Source: Bacillus sp. JCM 19058
Lineage (GTDB): Bacteria > Bacillota > Bacilli > Bacillales_H > Bacillaceae_D
Direction: 5' to 3'
DNA length: 64,000 bases
Assembly (NCBI GenBank): GCA_001310555.1
Contig: BAXO01000002.1
Location: 1-64,000 of the forward strand
The position numbers and the translations under genes are program-made. Positions 33,269 through 42,861 of the stretch are shown here, one piece after another (the stretch's first letter is position 1; each line of letters starts with the position of its first letter). Under the pieces are notes generated by a model. The model was not told the DNA's origin. It ran no database searches and saw only the letters and a program-made list of their open reading frames with translations.

Positions 33269-34105
33269 ATGAATTATAAGGCAAAAACGTTGCTAGAACG
33301 GGCGCTGGCGATTGTCTTCGTGTGGCTAGGGGCATTGACTATGCTCATTCCGTTTATATGGATGGTGTCAACGTCGCTTAAGGCTGATTCAGAGGTGTTC
33401 ACATTTCCACCGACCTGGATACCGGATCTAATTGAATGGTCTAATTACGCAAAAGCATGGGGAGTCGCCAATTTCGGGCAATATTTCTTTAACAGCACCT
33501 ATATCGCAATTGTTACAACCGTAGCGGCACTATTGCTGAACAGTATGGCTGGCTATGCCTTTGCCAAATTCAAATTTTGGGGAAGGGAAATTATTTTTAT
33601 TCTCCTGCTGTCGACGATGATGATTCCTTTTCAGATTACAATGATTCCGATTTATATATTGTTCAGAGAGCTCGAGCTATTAAACTCTTATACTGGGTTA
33701 ATCGTACCGAATATTGCTAGCGCCTTCGGAATTTTCTTAATGAGGCAATTCATGAAATCCCTTCCTGATGCTTATCTGGACGCGGCAAGAATTGACGGGG
33801 CGGGGGAAGCCCGTATTTTTTTTCACGATCGTTCTGCCGTTAATGAGAGCTCCACTGGCAGCCTTAGGGATCTTCACATTTATGTTTTCATGGAATAACT
33901 ACTTTTTGCCCTTAGTTATTATTACAGATGAAAGCTTAAAAACGCTCCCGCTCTTGATATCGTCTTTATCTGCCGGATTATATGTTCAAAGCTGGCCTTT
34001 AATTATGGCTTCAGCAACGATTGTAACACTACCTATTATCGTCTTGTTTTTTTTATAGCTCAAAGGTACTTTATAGATGGTATGGCTTTAACAGGACTTA
34101 AATAG
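33269..34105 (+). CDS. Carbohydrate ABC transporter permease (glycan locus, MalG-like)
   Basis: ATG 33269 fits the ribosome site TGGAGG at 33255; ATG 33254 is too close to any site. Typical segments are present: LGALTMLIPFIWMVSTSLKA, LLNSMAGYAFAKFKFWG and FILLLSTMMIPFQITMIPIY. The EAA loop is DAARIDGAGEARIFF. Frame breaks lie in T runs near 33820 and 34050; the joined C-terminus is AQRYFIDGMALTGLK at 34105. About 279 residues. No ATPase gene follows, so MsmX-type sharing is likely. Confidence 0.85.
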
Positions 34106-34124
34106 AGAACGATTTCAGAAAAGT

Positions 34125-34151
34125 GAAGCAGTAGAACCCTTTTACTGCTTC
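34125..34151 (+). terminator. Hairpin ending the glycan locus
   Basis: GAAGCAGTA (34125-34133) pairs with TACTGCTTC (34143-34151). It begins 20 bases after the last permease stop. No strong T run. The following ~275 bases up to 34428 show no gene. Confidence 0.5.
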
Positions 34152-34428
34152 GCTCTGGGGAGAGAACAAAGCCGCTCTCACCCCCTGCTCAATTCCAATA
34201 GTTTCAGAGGTTCATCCCGACTGCAGTAAACCCGCCTTTTTCGACCTACATAGCACCGAGGACCGAACCATCAAATCAGGATTGCCCTCGGTCACTACGC
34301 CTCGCTTCCTGGTGTTCGGACACGTCTATGAAAGCAGCATTAGCCTCGGTCGCTTCGGCACCTAGCATTTCGTTCCCGGCCGATACAGCTTGCTATCACT
34401 TCGACTAGCGAGCTGTATTTGGATTCGC

Positions 34429-36102
34429 TTATTTTACCTTTAACCCGCGGATCCGATTAATGGCAGCAAAGACTTCCTGTTTACGAGGTAAAGCGAGATA
34501 ACCGGGGTGCCTACCGCGAAAAGGAGAGAGCGAATCGAGTCCGTCCTGTTCTAGCTGCTCATATACCTCATCGACAACCTTGGCCATCGTCTTATTTTTT
34601 TGAAGGAATTGCACGGGCAAAAGGCGCAGAATTTCGGCAATCGCTCGCGTTTGGCTCGGATCGATCAATTGCTCGACTGAGCTTAACTGGATCTCCCGTC
34701 GATTTAATAAAATGGTATGCAATCCTTTCGCAGTAGGCTTTTTCCTGGCATCGGGAGCGAAGCTGGCAGAGCCGACGGTGCGCTCTTTGGAAGGAGCAAA
34801 TGGCTCCCTTCCCTCCACTTGCCGCTCATCCGTATATTGCATGGCTATTTGCCTTGCCCGTTCGGTAGCATCAACTGGCTCGTATTCATCCATCATGATT
34901 ACTTGATCAGCTACCGCCAAGTAGTCGCCTGCACCTCCGACGACAAGAACAGTCGAAATGCCATGCTCGTCGTACAGTGGTCTAACCTTGTCAATAAAAG
35001 GAGTAATCGGCTCTTTATCTTTATGGACGAGCTGCTGCATCCGCACATCCCGAATCATAAAATTAGTCGCGCTCGTGTCCTCATCAATTAATAGGGTGCG
35101 AGAGCCTGACTCAAGCGCTTCGACTATGTTCGCCGCCTGTGAGGTACTCCCACTAGCGTCCTCTGTTGAAAAACGAGTCGTATCCTTTTGCTGAGGAAGG
35201 TTCGAGATGAAGGGAGAAATATTAACCTTTTCAACAGGACGCCCGTCTTCTGCCCGAATTTTAACAGCGCTATTTTCGGTTATTACGTATTCGCGCCCAT
35301 CGCCTGGAACGTGATTATATACCCCTCGTTGTATCGCCTGAAGCAATGTGCTTTTGCCGTGATATCCGCCGCCGACAATGAGTGTAACCCCAGCGGGGAT
35401 AGCCATTCCTTTAATTGGGTCACGGTGAGGAATATCGATCGTTACTTCCATTTCCGAAGGTGACTGGAAGGGGACAGTTGAGTTTCCTAGCATTGGCCGG
35501 TTACTGATACCACTTTGACGAGGGAGGATCGAGCCATTCGCGACAAATGCGACCCAATTTTGCGCGTTGATTTGCTGGCGCAACGCATCATGCTGATCGG
35601 CATACTTTAAATGCAAATCCAGCCTGCCTGAATCAAAGTGCTGCGTCGCCTGCTTAATCACGTTCGGTATAGTTTTAGCAAAAATCGTTTCTGCCTGTCG
35701 TCCTAAAATCCTTCGCCCAGCTGCGGGCAAATGGACAGATAGGCGGAATTCGATCGATTGCTCTGTAACTACGACTGAAGTACGCGGAAGTATTTCTTGT
35801 CCGGGTGCATCGATATAAAGAGCTTTCTTACTGTCTAGCTTGCGGATCGCTTCCGCAGCCTCTCTTGCTAACAAGTCTTCAAGTGCGGTAAGTCTGCTCG
35901 GTGTCTCCGTCCATTCCTTTTTAAATGGGGTGCTTTGCCGTTTTAGCTTAGCCCGGATGCGGGAGGGTGGCGCATATGGATCAGCTTGAGCATGGTCTAT
36001 ATAAAGCGTAAACGAGCCTTCATCGTAAGAGCCCATCAACGTTTTATATGCCTTATACCCCTTTCCGTCGATTTGGGTCAAAATTTGTTTTAAATGATTC
36101 AT
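34429..36102 (-). CDS. Predicted ATPase of the ABC class (COG3044)
   Basis: About 557 residues, intact. ATG at 36102 is chosen since GGGAG lies ten bases upstream; GTG 36114 is the alternative. A non-canonical ABC ATPase: the P-loop is VGGGYHGKSTLLQAIQRGVY, a signature-like DASGSTSQAANIVEALESG follows, Walker B is RTLLIDEDTSATNFMIRD and the end is ALPRKQEVFAAINRIRGLKV. The family is soluble, has no transporter partner and its role is not settled; nucleic acid binding has been suggested for it. Stands alone here. Confidence 0.85.
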   Translation of the reverse strand: MNHLKQILTQIDGKGYKAYKTLMGSYDEGSFTLYIDHAQADPYAPPSRIRAKLKRQSTPFKKEWTETPSRLTALEDLLAREAAEAIRKLDSKKALYIDAPGQEILPRTSVVVTEQSIEFRLSVHLPAAGRRILGRQAETIFAKTIPNVIKQATQHFDSGRLDLHLKYADQHDALRQQINAQNWVAFVANGSILPRQSGISNRPMLGNSTVPFQSPSEMEVTIDIPHRDPIKGMAIPAGVTLIVGGGYHGKSTLLQAIQRGVYNHVPGDGREYVITENSAVKIRAEDGRPVEKVNISPFISNLPQQKDTTRFSTEDASGSTSQAANIVEALESGSRTLLIDEDTSATNFMIRDVRMQQLVHKDKEPITPFIDKVRPLYDEHGISTVLVVGGAGDYLAVADQVIMMDEYEPVDATERARQIAMQYTDERQVEGREPFAPSKERTVGSASFAPDARKKPTAKGLHTILLNRREIQLSSVEQLIDPSQTRAIAEILRLLPVQFLQKNKTMAKVVDEVYEQLEQDGLDSLSPFRGRHPGYLALPRKQEVFAAINRIRGLKVK

Positions 36103-36160
36103 TTGATCAATCACTCCCTTTTCAAGCGATCGTATCTAACAGATACCGAGCTAGATTGGC

Positions 36161-36207
36161 GCGCAGCCTCTCTACGCGGAAAAAGAGGCTGCGCCCCTCT
36201 TTTTTTA
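36161..36207 (+). terminator. Rho-independent terminator pointing along the + strand
   Basis: GCGCAGCCTCT (36161-36171) pairs perfectly with AGAGGCTGCGC (36184-36194), followed by CCCTCTTTTTTT on the + strand. It lies between two genes on the - strand. Read on the - strand the stem is the same but the T run precedes it, with TTTTCC in the loop only. It may stop antisense transcription or work in both directions. Confidence 0.7.
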
Positions 36208-36327
36208 ATGTTTGAATGCAAAACACTCAGGTGCAGGATTGCTTATGTATAATGAAAAAGGTATTGCTTTAATCTGAGCAAAGAAGGAATCTCGCTCGAT
36301 GGCTCAGCTTGCTAAAAAGCGTGTTCG

Positions 36328-36979
36328 CTAGCTCTGTATGGCCTCGCCTAGCTTGGCGACAACATGCTCAACCGATCGCTTGTCCTCGAGCAAATCGTAA
36401 TCATTAATGTTAACTTTGACTACCGGGCAGGCATTAAACGATGCAATCCATACATCGTATCTGGCGTACATTTCCTCCCAATAAGCCCGTGGCGTATCCT
36501 GTTCCATTTTTCGACCGCGTAATTGAATTCGGTGAAGAATGTCTTCGAGGCTGCCATCAATATATAAGAGCGCGTCCGGGTGGGGGAAATAAGGAGTCAT
36601 CACCATTGCCTCAAACAAGCTCGTATAAGTTTCATAATCAACCTTAGTCATTGTCCCTTTATCAGCATGCATTTTGGCAAAAATTCCGGTATCTTCATAA
36701 ATCGAACGATCCTGAACATATCCGCCGCCTTGCTGGAACATTTTCTTTTGCTGTTTGAAGCGTTCCGCCAAAAAAATAAATTTGTAGGTGAAAGCTCCAT
36801 CGCTCGAAATCGGAATAAAACCGATCAAGGTAAGGGTTATGCTCGACACTTTCGAATGACGCACGGAAGCCAAGGGCATTAGCCAATTCTTGGGTCATTG
36901 TTGACTTCCCAACACCGACCGTACCGGCAACAGTTATGATAGCGTCATGTGGAATATTATATTTTTCACGTAAGTTCAA
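36328..36979 (-). CDS. dck: Deoxyadenosine/deoxycytidine kinase
   Basis: Phosphorylates deoxynucleosides in salvage. TTG start at 36979 with AGAAGGAG upstream. P-loop VAGTVGVGKSTMTQELANAL, then FESVEHNPYLDRFYSDFERW, the DRS motif VQDRSIYEDTGIFAKM, RGRKMEQDTPRAYWEEM (lid) and a C-terminal VVKVNINDYDLLED. About 217 residues. One frame slip in the A run at 36770-36776 (an extra base is enough to explain it). Follows dgk by 15 bases, the paired order known from Bacillus. Confidence 0.9.
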
Positions 36980-36994
36980 GGTTGAAATCTCCTT

Positions 36995-37615
36995 CTAAAA
37001 TCGAATCAATTTTTGAAAAAAAATGGCGGCAAGGTCTTCTTGGTGCTCGACAAAATCGCAATCGTCCCCATTAATTCTTAAAACAGGAAGATCCGGGTTC
37101 GACTTGGTTAATTGCTGCATCGCCAGTTCGTAATCAGCTGATAGCTGTACGAGGTATTCAGGATCGATCTTCTCCTCCATCGTTCTACCCCGTTTTTTAA
37201 TTCGTTGTAATAAAGTGGGTAGGCTGCTATGCAAATAAATGACTACGGTTGGTTGAGGTAAATCATCTGTTAAAATTCGATAGATACTACGGAACTTAGC
37301 GTAATGTTTATCAGACAGCGTTTGGCCTGCAAAAATCAAATTTTTGAAAATATGGTAATCGGATACGACGGGCTTACCGAGCGCGAGATAGTCTCGTTGC
37401 ATTTCTTCGATTTGCTTAAACCGATTGCAAAGAAAGAACATTTCGGTTTGAAAGCTCCATTCCCGCATGTCCTGATAAAACTTGTCCAAGTACGGGTGCT
37501 CTTCAACAATTTCCTGTAAAAGGTGAAAGCGATAATGGTTGGAAATCGCTTGAGCGAGCGAGGTTTTCCCGGCACCGATCGGACCTTCAACTGCGATAAA
37601 CGGTGTGTGATGCAT
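36995..37615 (-). CDS. dgk: Deoxyguanosine kinase
   Basis: 206 residues, intact. P-loop FIAVEGPIGAGKTSLAQAIS, then EEHPYLDKFYQDMREWSFQT, VVSDYHIFKNLIFAGQ and the lid RIKKRGRTMEEKIDPEYL. It pairs with dck downstream; in the family this member prefers deoxyguanosine and its analogues. ATG 37615 with AAAGGAGG upstream. Confidence 0.9.
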   Translation of the reverse strand: MHHTPFIAVEGPIGAGKTSLAQAISNHYRFHLLQEIVEEHPYLDKFYQDMREWSFQTEMFFLCNRFKQIEEMQRDYLALGKPVVSDYHIFKNLIFAGQTLSDKHYAKFRSIYRILTDDLPQPTVVIYLHSSLPTLLQRIKKRGRTMEEKIDPEYLVQLSADYELAMQQLTKSNPDLPVLRINGDDCDFVEHQEDLAAIFFQKLIRF

Positions 37616-37695
37616 AAAGCAGCCTCCTTTAAAAAGATATAATTAAAAAGTAAGGATAGTGTAACACGAATCAAAGTCTTCAGTCATTGCTTTAC

Positions 37696-37735
37696 GCCTC
37701 TTTGTTCACGCTGTAGGTGCCGCGAACAAAGAGGC
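37696..37735. terminator. 12-bp inverted repeat upstream of dgk
   Basis: GCCTCTTTGTTC (37696-37707) pairs with GAACAAAGAGGC (37724-37735) around 16 bases. The right side is followed by TCTTAATC on the + strand. On the - strand it would precede dgk and could end transcription from the DUF1992 gene. Confidence 0.5.
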
Positions 37736-38156
37736 TCTTAATCATCCTACCGGCTAATTGCGCTGCGCCCCCACCCGGCAAACGGTGAATTTACCCGGGT
37801 AAGGTAAGGCGCTACCTTTAATGGTGTGTTAGCCAGGTGAGTGGGCCAGTCCCTTTCCGGGTCTTCGTTTCGGCTTGCTGAAACAAGTTGATGAGAGGAG
37901 ACTAACTGCCTCTTCAGATTATTCGTATGTACTTTCCAAAGTGAGTCTCTATTTGCACCGGCTCGTGTACTTGATCGCTATTCAGTACGCCAGCTCATCT
38001 GACAGAAGCTATTAGCTCAGCCTACTGTCAGACGCCGCTTTTCCAGAAGCGTGTCGTCTTCACTCATTCTCGATTGTTTTACAAATCTGTCCGCTGGTGA
38101 GAGCCTAGCTTCTCTTGCTCATTAAGGGGGAAGTTTCAATGCTCAATTGTAAAATT
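37736..38156. other. 420-base gap without a gene
   Basis: No supported coding frame. The stretch has several short self-complementary pieces but I see no tRNA, riboswitch or known small RNA signature. Confidence 0.4.
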
Positions 38157-38498
38157 TCAGTCCCAGCTGTCTAGCCGCTGCTTCAAGTTCTCCGCCGTTA
38201 CGAGTCCCTTTTGCATTACAGGGGGACATTGGCGGTTATACTGTCGAATTTCCTTATTAATCTGCTCAATGGCTTGCTCCAGCTGCTCGGGGTCAGTTAA
38301 TGCTGCGGCTGCGCTCAGGGCATCGCGAACTTTATGCTGCTGCTTTATCCAGGGAGGTAAATAATGGTTATGCTTCAGCGTCTTATCGAATACATCGCCT
38401 GTCAATGCACTTTGAGGGAGAGGCTTGCCTTTCCCAGGTAACGGGTCGTCTTTTTGATTTTTGTCGAATTCCTTGTAAATATCATCATCGCTTCTCAC
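38157..38498 (-). CDS. DUF1992 (DnaJ-related) small protein
   Basis: 113 residues, intact, GTG start at 38498 with GAGGTG upstream. The family mark is DDPLPGKGKPLPQSALTGDV, followed by a helical part (PPWIKQQHKVRDALSAAAAL, IEQINKEIRQYNRQCPP). The domain is also found in the eukaryotic DnaJ homologue DNAJC28; its role in bacteria is not known. Single gene. Confidence 0.85.
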   Translation of the reverse strand: MRSDDDIYKEFDKNQKDDPLPGKGKPLPQSALTGDVFDKTLKHNHYLPPWIKQQHKVRDALSAAAALTDPEQLEQAIEQINKEIRQYNRQCPPVMQKGLVTAENLKQRLDSWD

Positions 38499-38837
38499 GG
38501 GGATAACACCTCACAATGATAGAATTTTGATAATAGCGCTGTAAAACGCGCGGTTCACATTGAATCGAAAACTATAATCAATTTGCTATATTATATCAGA
38601 TTGAATGAAAACCGTTCACGAATCGTAGGATATTTCTAAGGTTAGACATATTTTGGTTTTCATGTCTCTTAAAAAGCGTTTCATTGTTCCCTATATAGCA
38701 AATCTGTTAAAATGAGTTGTATGAGTATAAGGAATCGTGAATATGCTAACTGGCGTAAGTCCTTTTCGATAGGATATAAACTGGCTTAGCGGTTACGTGT
38801 TTTGAATTATTAAGTTTTTCCGAAAAAAAGAAGGAAT

Positions 38838-38874
38838 TTAGGCGACCTAAATATAAATATACATAGGCTGCCTA
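38838..38874 (+). promoter_or_regulatory. Two operator-like palindromes flanking a -10-like box
   Basis: TTAGGCGACCTAA (38838-38850) and TAGGCTGCCTA (38864-38874) are each palindromic and related; their centres are 25 bases apart with TATAAATAT between. The second ends 26 bases before the aminotransferase start. This is a common repressor layout, but the factor is unknown. Confidence 0.5.
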
Positions 38875-38900
38875 GCGAAAAGAGAAGGGCGTGTATAGAT

Positions 38901-40080
38901 ATGAGTCATCGGTTTGACGAAATGATTGATAGGAGAGGAACTGATTCGTTAAAGTGGGATATGCTTAAGAAACGCTTTGGTGAAGACGATCTTCTTCCGA
39001 TGTGGGTCGCAGACATGGATTTCCGCGCTCCGCAAGCAGTGCTCGATGCGCTACAAGAGAGGGTATCACACGGTATTTTCGGTTATAATGCGCACTCTTC
39101 CAAGGTAGATGAAGCTGTGCAGAACTGGCTTGAACGGCGTTACCAATGGTCCGTTGATCCGAGTGCTTTTGTTTATACTTCGGGAGTTGTGCCGACCATC
39201 AGTTTTATCATACAAGCATTTACAGAAGAAAATGACGAGATAGTCATTCAAACACCTGTTTATTACCCATTTTACGAGGTTATCAAAAGAAATAATCGAA
39301 AAATCGTAAAAAAATCCGCTTCAATTGACCGGGAAACAATACGAAATGGACTTGGAGCAACTGGAATCGGCCATCACTGAAAAAACAAAGATGCTGTTGC
39401 TTTGCCATCCGCATAATCCGGGTGGTCGTGTCTGGACAAAGGATGAATTGAGCGCATTAGCCACGATATGCAAAAAGCATAATCTGCTCGTTGTTTCCGA
39501 TGAGATTCATGCCGATATACTATTTGGCGGCAGACAGCATATTCCGATGGCTTCGCTGGATGAGGAATTGGCTCAGCAAATGTTCACTTGTCTCGCTCCA
39601 AGTAAAACATTTAATTTAGCTGGTATACAAACATCCTATGTCGTCATCGAAAATGAACGTTATCGCTCAAAGCTTCAAAAGCATATTGCCGACACGTTTA
39701 TTGGAATGAGTAATAGTTTTTCTGAAATTGCCTGTGAAGCTGCGTATCGGCACGGAGAAGAATGGCTTGAAGAGTTAATTGCCTATGTTTATGAGAATTA
39801 CAAAACCACCGCAGATTTTATTCAGGCTCACATGCCAAAAATCAAGGTCATAGAGCCTGAAGGTACATACTTGTTGTGGTTGGATTTCTCAGGATTGGAT
39901 TTATCTCCAGATGAACGGAAAGATTGGCTCATTCATGAGGCGAAGGTAGGCTTCAATCATGGTGCGATGTTTGGTGAAGAAGGAAAGGATTTTGAACGGA
40001 TGAATCTTGCGTGTCCGAAAACGACCTTAATGGAAGGATTACATCGATTAAAAGCTGCCTATGAGAAACGAGGATTTTAA
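38901..40080 (+). CDS. MalY/PatB-type PLP aminotransferase (cystathionine beta-lyase-like)
   Basis: About 392 residues. The start gives MSHRFDEMIDRRGTDSLKWD, typical of MalY/PatB. Further marks: LPMWVADMDFRAPQAV, GIFGYNAH, LLLCHPHNPGGRVW, VVSDEIHADILFGG, the PLP lysine in APSKTFNLAG, and GTYLLWLDFSGL. These enzymes cleave C-S bonds in cystathionine or cysteine. The frame slips in the A run at 39309-39315. Followed 16 bases later by the small Sda-like gene. Confidence 0.88.
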
Positions 40081-40096
40081 AATACGGAGGAACAGG

Positions 40097-40258
40097 ATGA
40101 ATGGATTAAAAAATGAAGTGTTGATTGAGGCGTATTTGAAAGCAAACGAATTAGGCCTAGAGGATGATTTTATTCAGCTATTACGCGAAGAGCTCCTCAA
40201 TCGAAATCTCAACGACGTGTTCATCGAACAAAAGCGTGTCACAGCAAATGTAAATTGA
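40097..40258 (+). CDS. sda: Sda-like sporulation histidine kinase inhibitor
   Basis: 53 residues, ATG 40097 with CGGAGG seven bases upstream. The LIEAYLKANELGLEDDFIQL pattern matches Sda, a helical hairpin that binds the KinA dimerisation domain and blocks sporulation when DNA replication is disturbed. The C-terminal ~12 residues extend past the usual Sda length. Presence supports a spore-forming host. Confidence 0.75.
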   Translation: MNGLKNEVLIEAYLKANELGLEDDFIQLLREELLNRNLNDVFIEQKRVTANVN

Positions 40259-40419
40259 AAAAAAACAATTGGCAGGAAATGCAAGGATTTATGGAGAAGT
40301 AGTAACTAAAGAGAACGGTATATTTTAGAGCTTGGACGAATAAGATGAATGAGTGACACATTAATTGAGTTGGAGTTGAAGCCTATAATTGGACTTTTGC
40401 GAAGAAGGTGACATTTACA

Positions 40420-40566
40420 ATGTTAAGAGAAGATTTTTATCAGAAGCTTGTTGATGAATGTAAATGTAAGCTTGGCAGAGAGTTGGAGTCGAATGAAGTG
40501 GAACTCATTAAGTGGATTCAAGAAAAACATTATGAAACGCTATTTCAACAAGTAAAAAGTTCATAA
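40420..40566 (+). CDS. Small hypothetical protein, 48 residues
   Basis: ATG 40420 with GAAGAAGGTG upstream. A charged, helical protein (MLREDFYQKLVDECKCKLGR, LIKWIQEKHYETLF). It is followed closely by a good terminator, which supports a real transcript. I do not recognise the family. Confidence 0.6.
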   Translation: MLREDFYQKLVDECKCKLGRELESNEVELIKWIQEKHYETLFQQVKSS

Positions 40567-40594
40567 CTAGTGCCGTTCGATTAGTCGGAGAAAT

Positions 40595-40621
40595 CCCTCG
40601 TTTGTTGCGAGGGGTTTTTTA
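40595..40621 (+). terminator. Rho-independent terminator
   Basis: CCCTCG (40595-40600) pairs with CGAGGG (40608-40613) around a 7-base loop, followed by GTTTTTT. Ends the small-gene transcript. Confidence 0.85.
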
Positions 40622-40765
40622 GGTTTGGCTAGCAAATTTGGTGGAACGCCAATCGTGTGATAAAAGCGTGTCATAGGCAAATCAGGTAGCTAAGAGCAAA
40701 GCCTGCCATTCGTATGTTATAATTGAAAGAACTACTAGGGACGCGGAAGGAAGTGACAAATACTA

Positions 40766-41254
40766 GTGAAAACGTTCAAGCTTTATTCGTTATGCTTACT
40801 TGAGGGAATGAACGGCCAGATCAAGAGAAATCAGATTTCGATTCAGGAAGGCTCATCATCACGATGGAAAATAAGGCGCAAACCTGGTTTATCGAAGCGG
40901 TTATTTCGAATGAGTACTTGAGTTATTTTGAACAGCTGAAGGACGAGAAAAAGGACTTGCTCGTTGATGTTGTCATTACGAGGAGAGACAATTATCCAGC
41001 GACAATGATTACTCAAATTGCCAAAATAACTAACCTGAGCGAAGAGATCAGCATTTTGTTGAAGGCCAACTTCGTCATAAAAAAAAGACGATGTCATTGA
41101 AGATGTTCTTGAAGACTTAGTTGAAAAAGGCTATACCGGTAATAAATTAATCGAGGAATTTAAAGAACGAAAGGAAAACCTCCTTGCCCATTCGCAAAAG
41201 ACGCTTGACGAGGTCTATAATAACCTGAAGGAAAGTGGAGAATATAAGCTATAA
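40766..41254 (+). CDS. YwpF-like protein
   Basis: About 163 residues. GTG 40766 with GGAAGGAAG upstream. The start VKTFKLYSLCLLEGMNG and the middle TWFIEAVISNEYLSYFEQL, LLVDVVITRRDNYPATMITQ resemble YwpF of Bacillus subtilis. A longer acidic helical C-terminus follows (DDVIEDVLEDLVEKGYTGN). Frame slips near 40850 and in the A run at 41079-41085. Function unknown. Confidence 0.65.
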
Positions 41255-41263
41255 ATTTGAATT

Positions 41264-41296
41264 GACACCCTACGGTTAAGGAGGGTGTCTTAATTT
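41264..41296 (+). terminator. Rho-independent terminator
   Basis: GACACCCT (41264-41271) pairs with AGGGTGTC (41282-41289), followed by TTAATTTTG. It begins ten bases after the YwpF-like stop. The ~280 bases from here to 41578 hold no supported gene. Confidence 0.8.
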
Positions 41297-41578
41297 TGTT
41301 TTCGACAAGTTCAGTCAGCAAGCTCGAACTCGGGAGGGCTATTGACCATCTGCCAATATTTTTATAAAGAGGTAATCTTAAAATGAAAGTTCGGGACAAT
41401 CATACGAGCAGCTATTGGCTTTAGAGCTCATATGGATGTATAGAATAAGCCAATATTCCCATACTAACAGTGCCTGGTTAAAGGCTAATAGCTTTAGTAT
41501 CTGCCAACAAAATGGTGAGTAACAAATGAAGTGCCTTTACTTGTTCAAACATGCTTGTTTTGGAAGGGAGGAGATGGA

Positions 41579-42795
41579 GTGGGTGAAAGGAACACATGGG
41601 CGTTAATTTCGATTGCGTCGATTCCTTTAGTTATGACGCTCGGGAATTCAATGCTGATTCCAGTATTACCAATGATCGAAAAGGAACTTTCTATCACTTC
41701 CCTACAAGCAAGCTTGCTCATTACTGTTTATTCTGTTGTCGCGATTTTTTTTGTATCCCAATCGCTGGCTTTCTTTCTGATCACGTCGGCAGAAAACGCG
41801 TCATTATTCCGAGCTTGATTTTGGCTGGGATTGGTGGCTTATAGCAGGCCTTGCCTCCTGGCAGCTTGATGATCCTTATTGGCTCATTTTGGCCGGACGC
41901 TTCCTTCAAGGTATCGGCGCAGCCGGTGCGTCTCCGATCGTTTTACCTTTGGTCGGCGATTTATTTCAGGAGGAAGAGGAGGTCAGTAAAGGACTTGGCA
42001 TCATCGAAACGTCAAACACATTTGGTAAAGTATTGAGCCCGATATTGGGAGCCGTGTTAGCTACTTTGATTTGGTATTTGCCATTCTTTGCCTTCCCGCT
42101 GTTCTGCTTACTTTCGGTTTTTATGATGATTATTCTTGTGCCCGCACCATCATCAGACGAAGCTACTTTAGCATTTGCTGCTTTCATTAAGAAGATTAAG
42201 ACGATTTTTAAACGAGAAGGTCGCTGGCTATTTTCAGTTTTTGCAGCTGGCGGAATTTGTATGTATATACTATTTGGAGTCTTGTTTTACTTGTCGACGG
42301 TGCTTGAGGATCAGTATCAAATCGAAGGGATAAAGAAAGGGATTATTTTGGCGATCCCGCTTGCAACTTTGTGCTTGTCCTCCTATGTAACCGGAAAACA
42401 AATTGGACAGAAGAAGGATAGGATGAAGTGGATCATCGTAGTTGGCTTTGGGCTGATCACATTGGCGACCTTTACAATTTCCTTTTCCAAGGATATTTAT
42501 ATATTGCTGACGGCGTTAGTCGCTAGCGGGATAGGAATAGGCGTTGTTCTTCCAAGTCTCGACGCTTTAGTCACTGCCGGTATTGTCAAGGAGCAACGCG
42601 GTTCCGTGACGTCGATATACAGCAGTATGCGGTTTGTCGGGATCGCGGTTGGACCTCCTGCTTTTGCCTTTTTAATGAAAGGCTCACATTTTCTGCTGTT
42701 TTTTTTACAATACGCTTATTTGTTTACTTGCGGTCGGCATCGTACTGATCGGGATCCGACAGGATGAGGAAGTTAAGCAAACCTGGGGGAAATAG
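41579..42795 (+). CDS. MFS drug-efflux-like transporter
   Basis: About 405 residues, 12 membrane segments. GTG 41579 with GGGAGGAG upstream. Motif A GFLSDHVGRKRVIIPSLILA and motif C-like GRFLQGIGAAGASPIVLPLV mark the major facilitator superfamily; the first half resembles multidrug exporters. Frame slips near 41750, 41840 and in the T run at 42700-42707; after the last the C-terminus is AVGIVLIGIRQDEEVKQTWG at 42795. Substrate unknown. Confidence 0.82.
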
Positions 42796-42861
42796 TTGGT
42801 TTTTTTTGTTGCAAGAAAGGTATACTTCAAATCAATAGCAACGTATAAAGATGGTGATTAA

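Noticed and set aside
34152..34428. Possible small RNA or short gene after the glycan locus
   Set aside because: No open frame, promoter or paired structure convincing enough to report.
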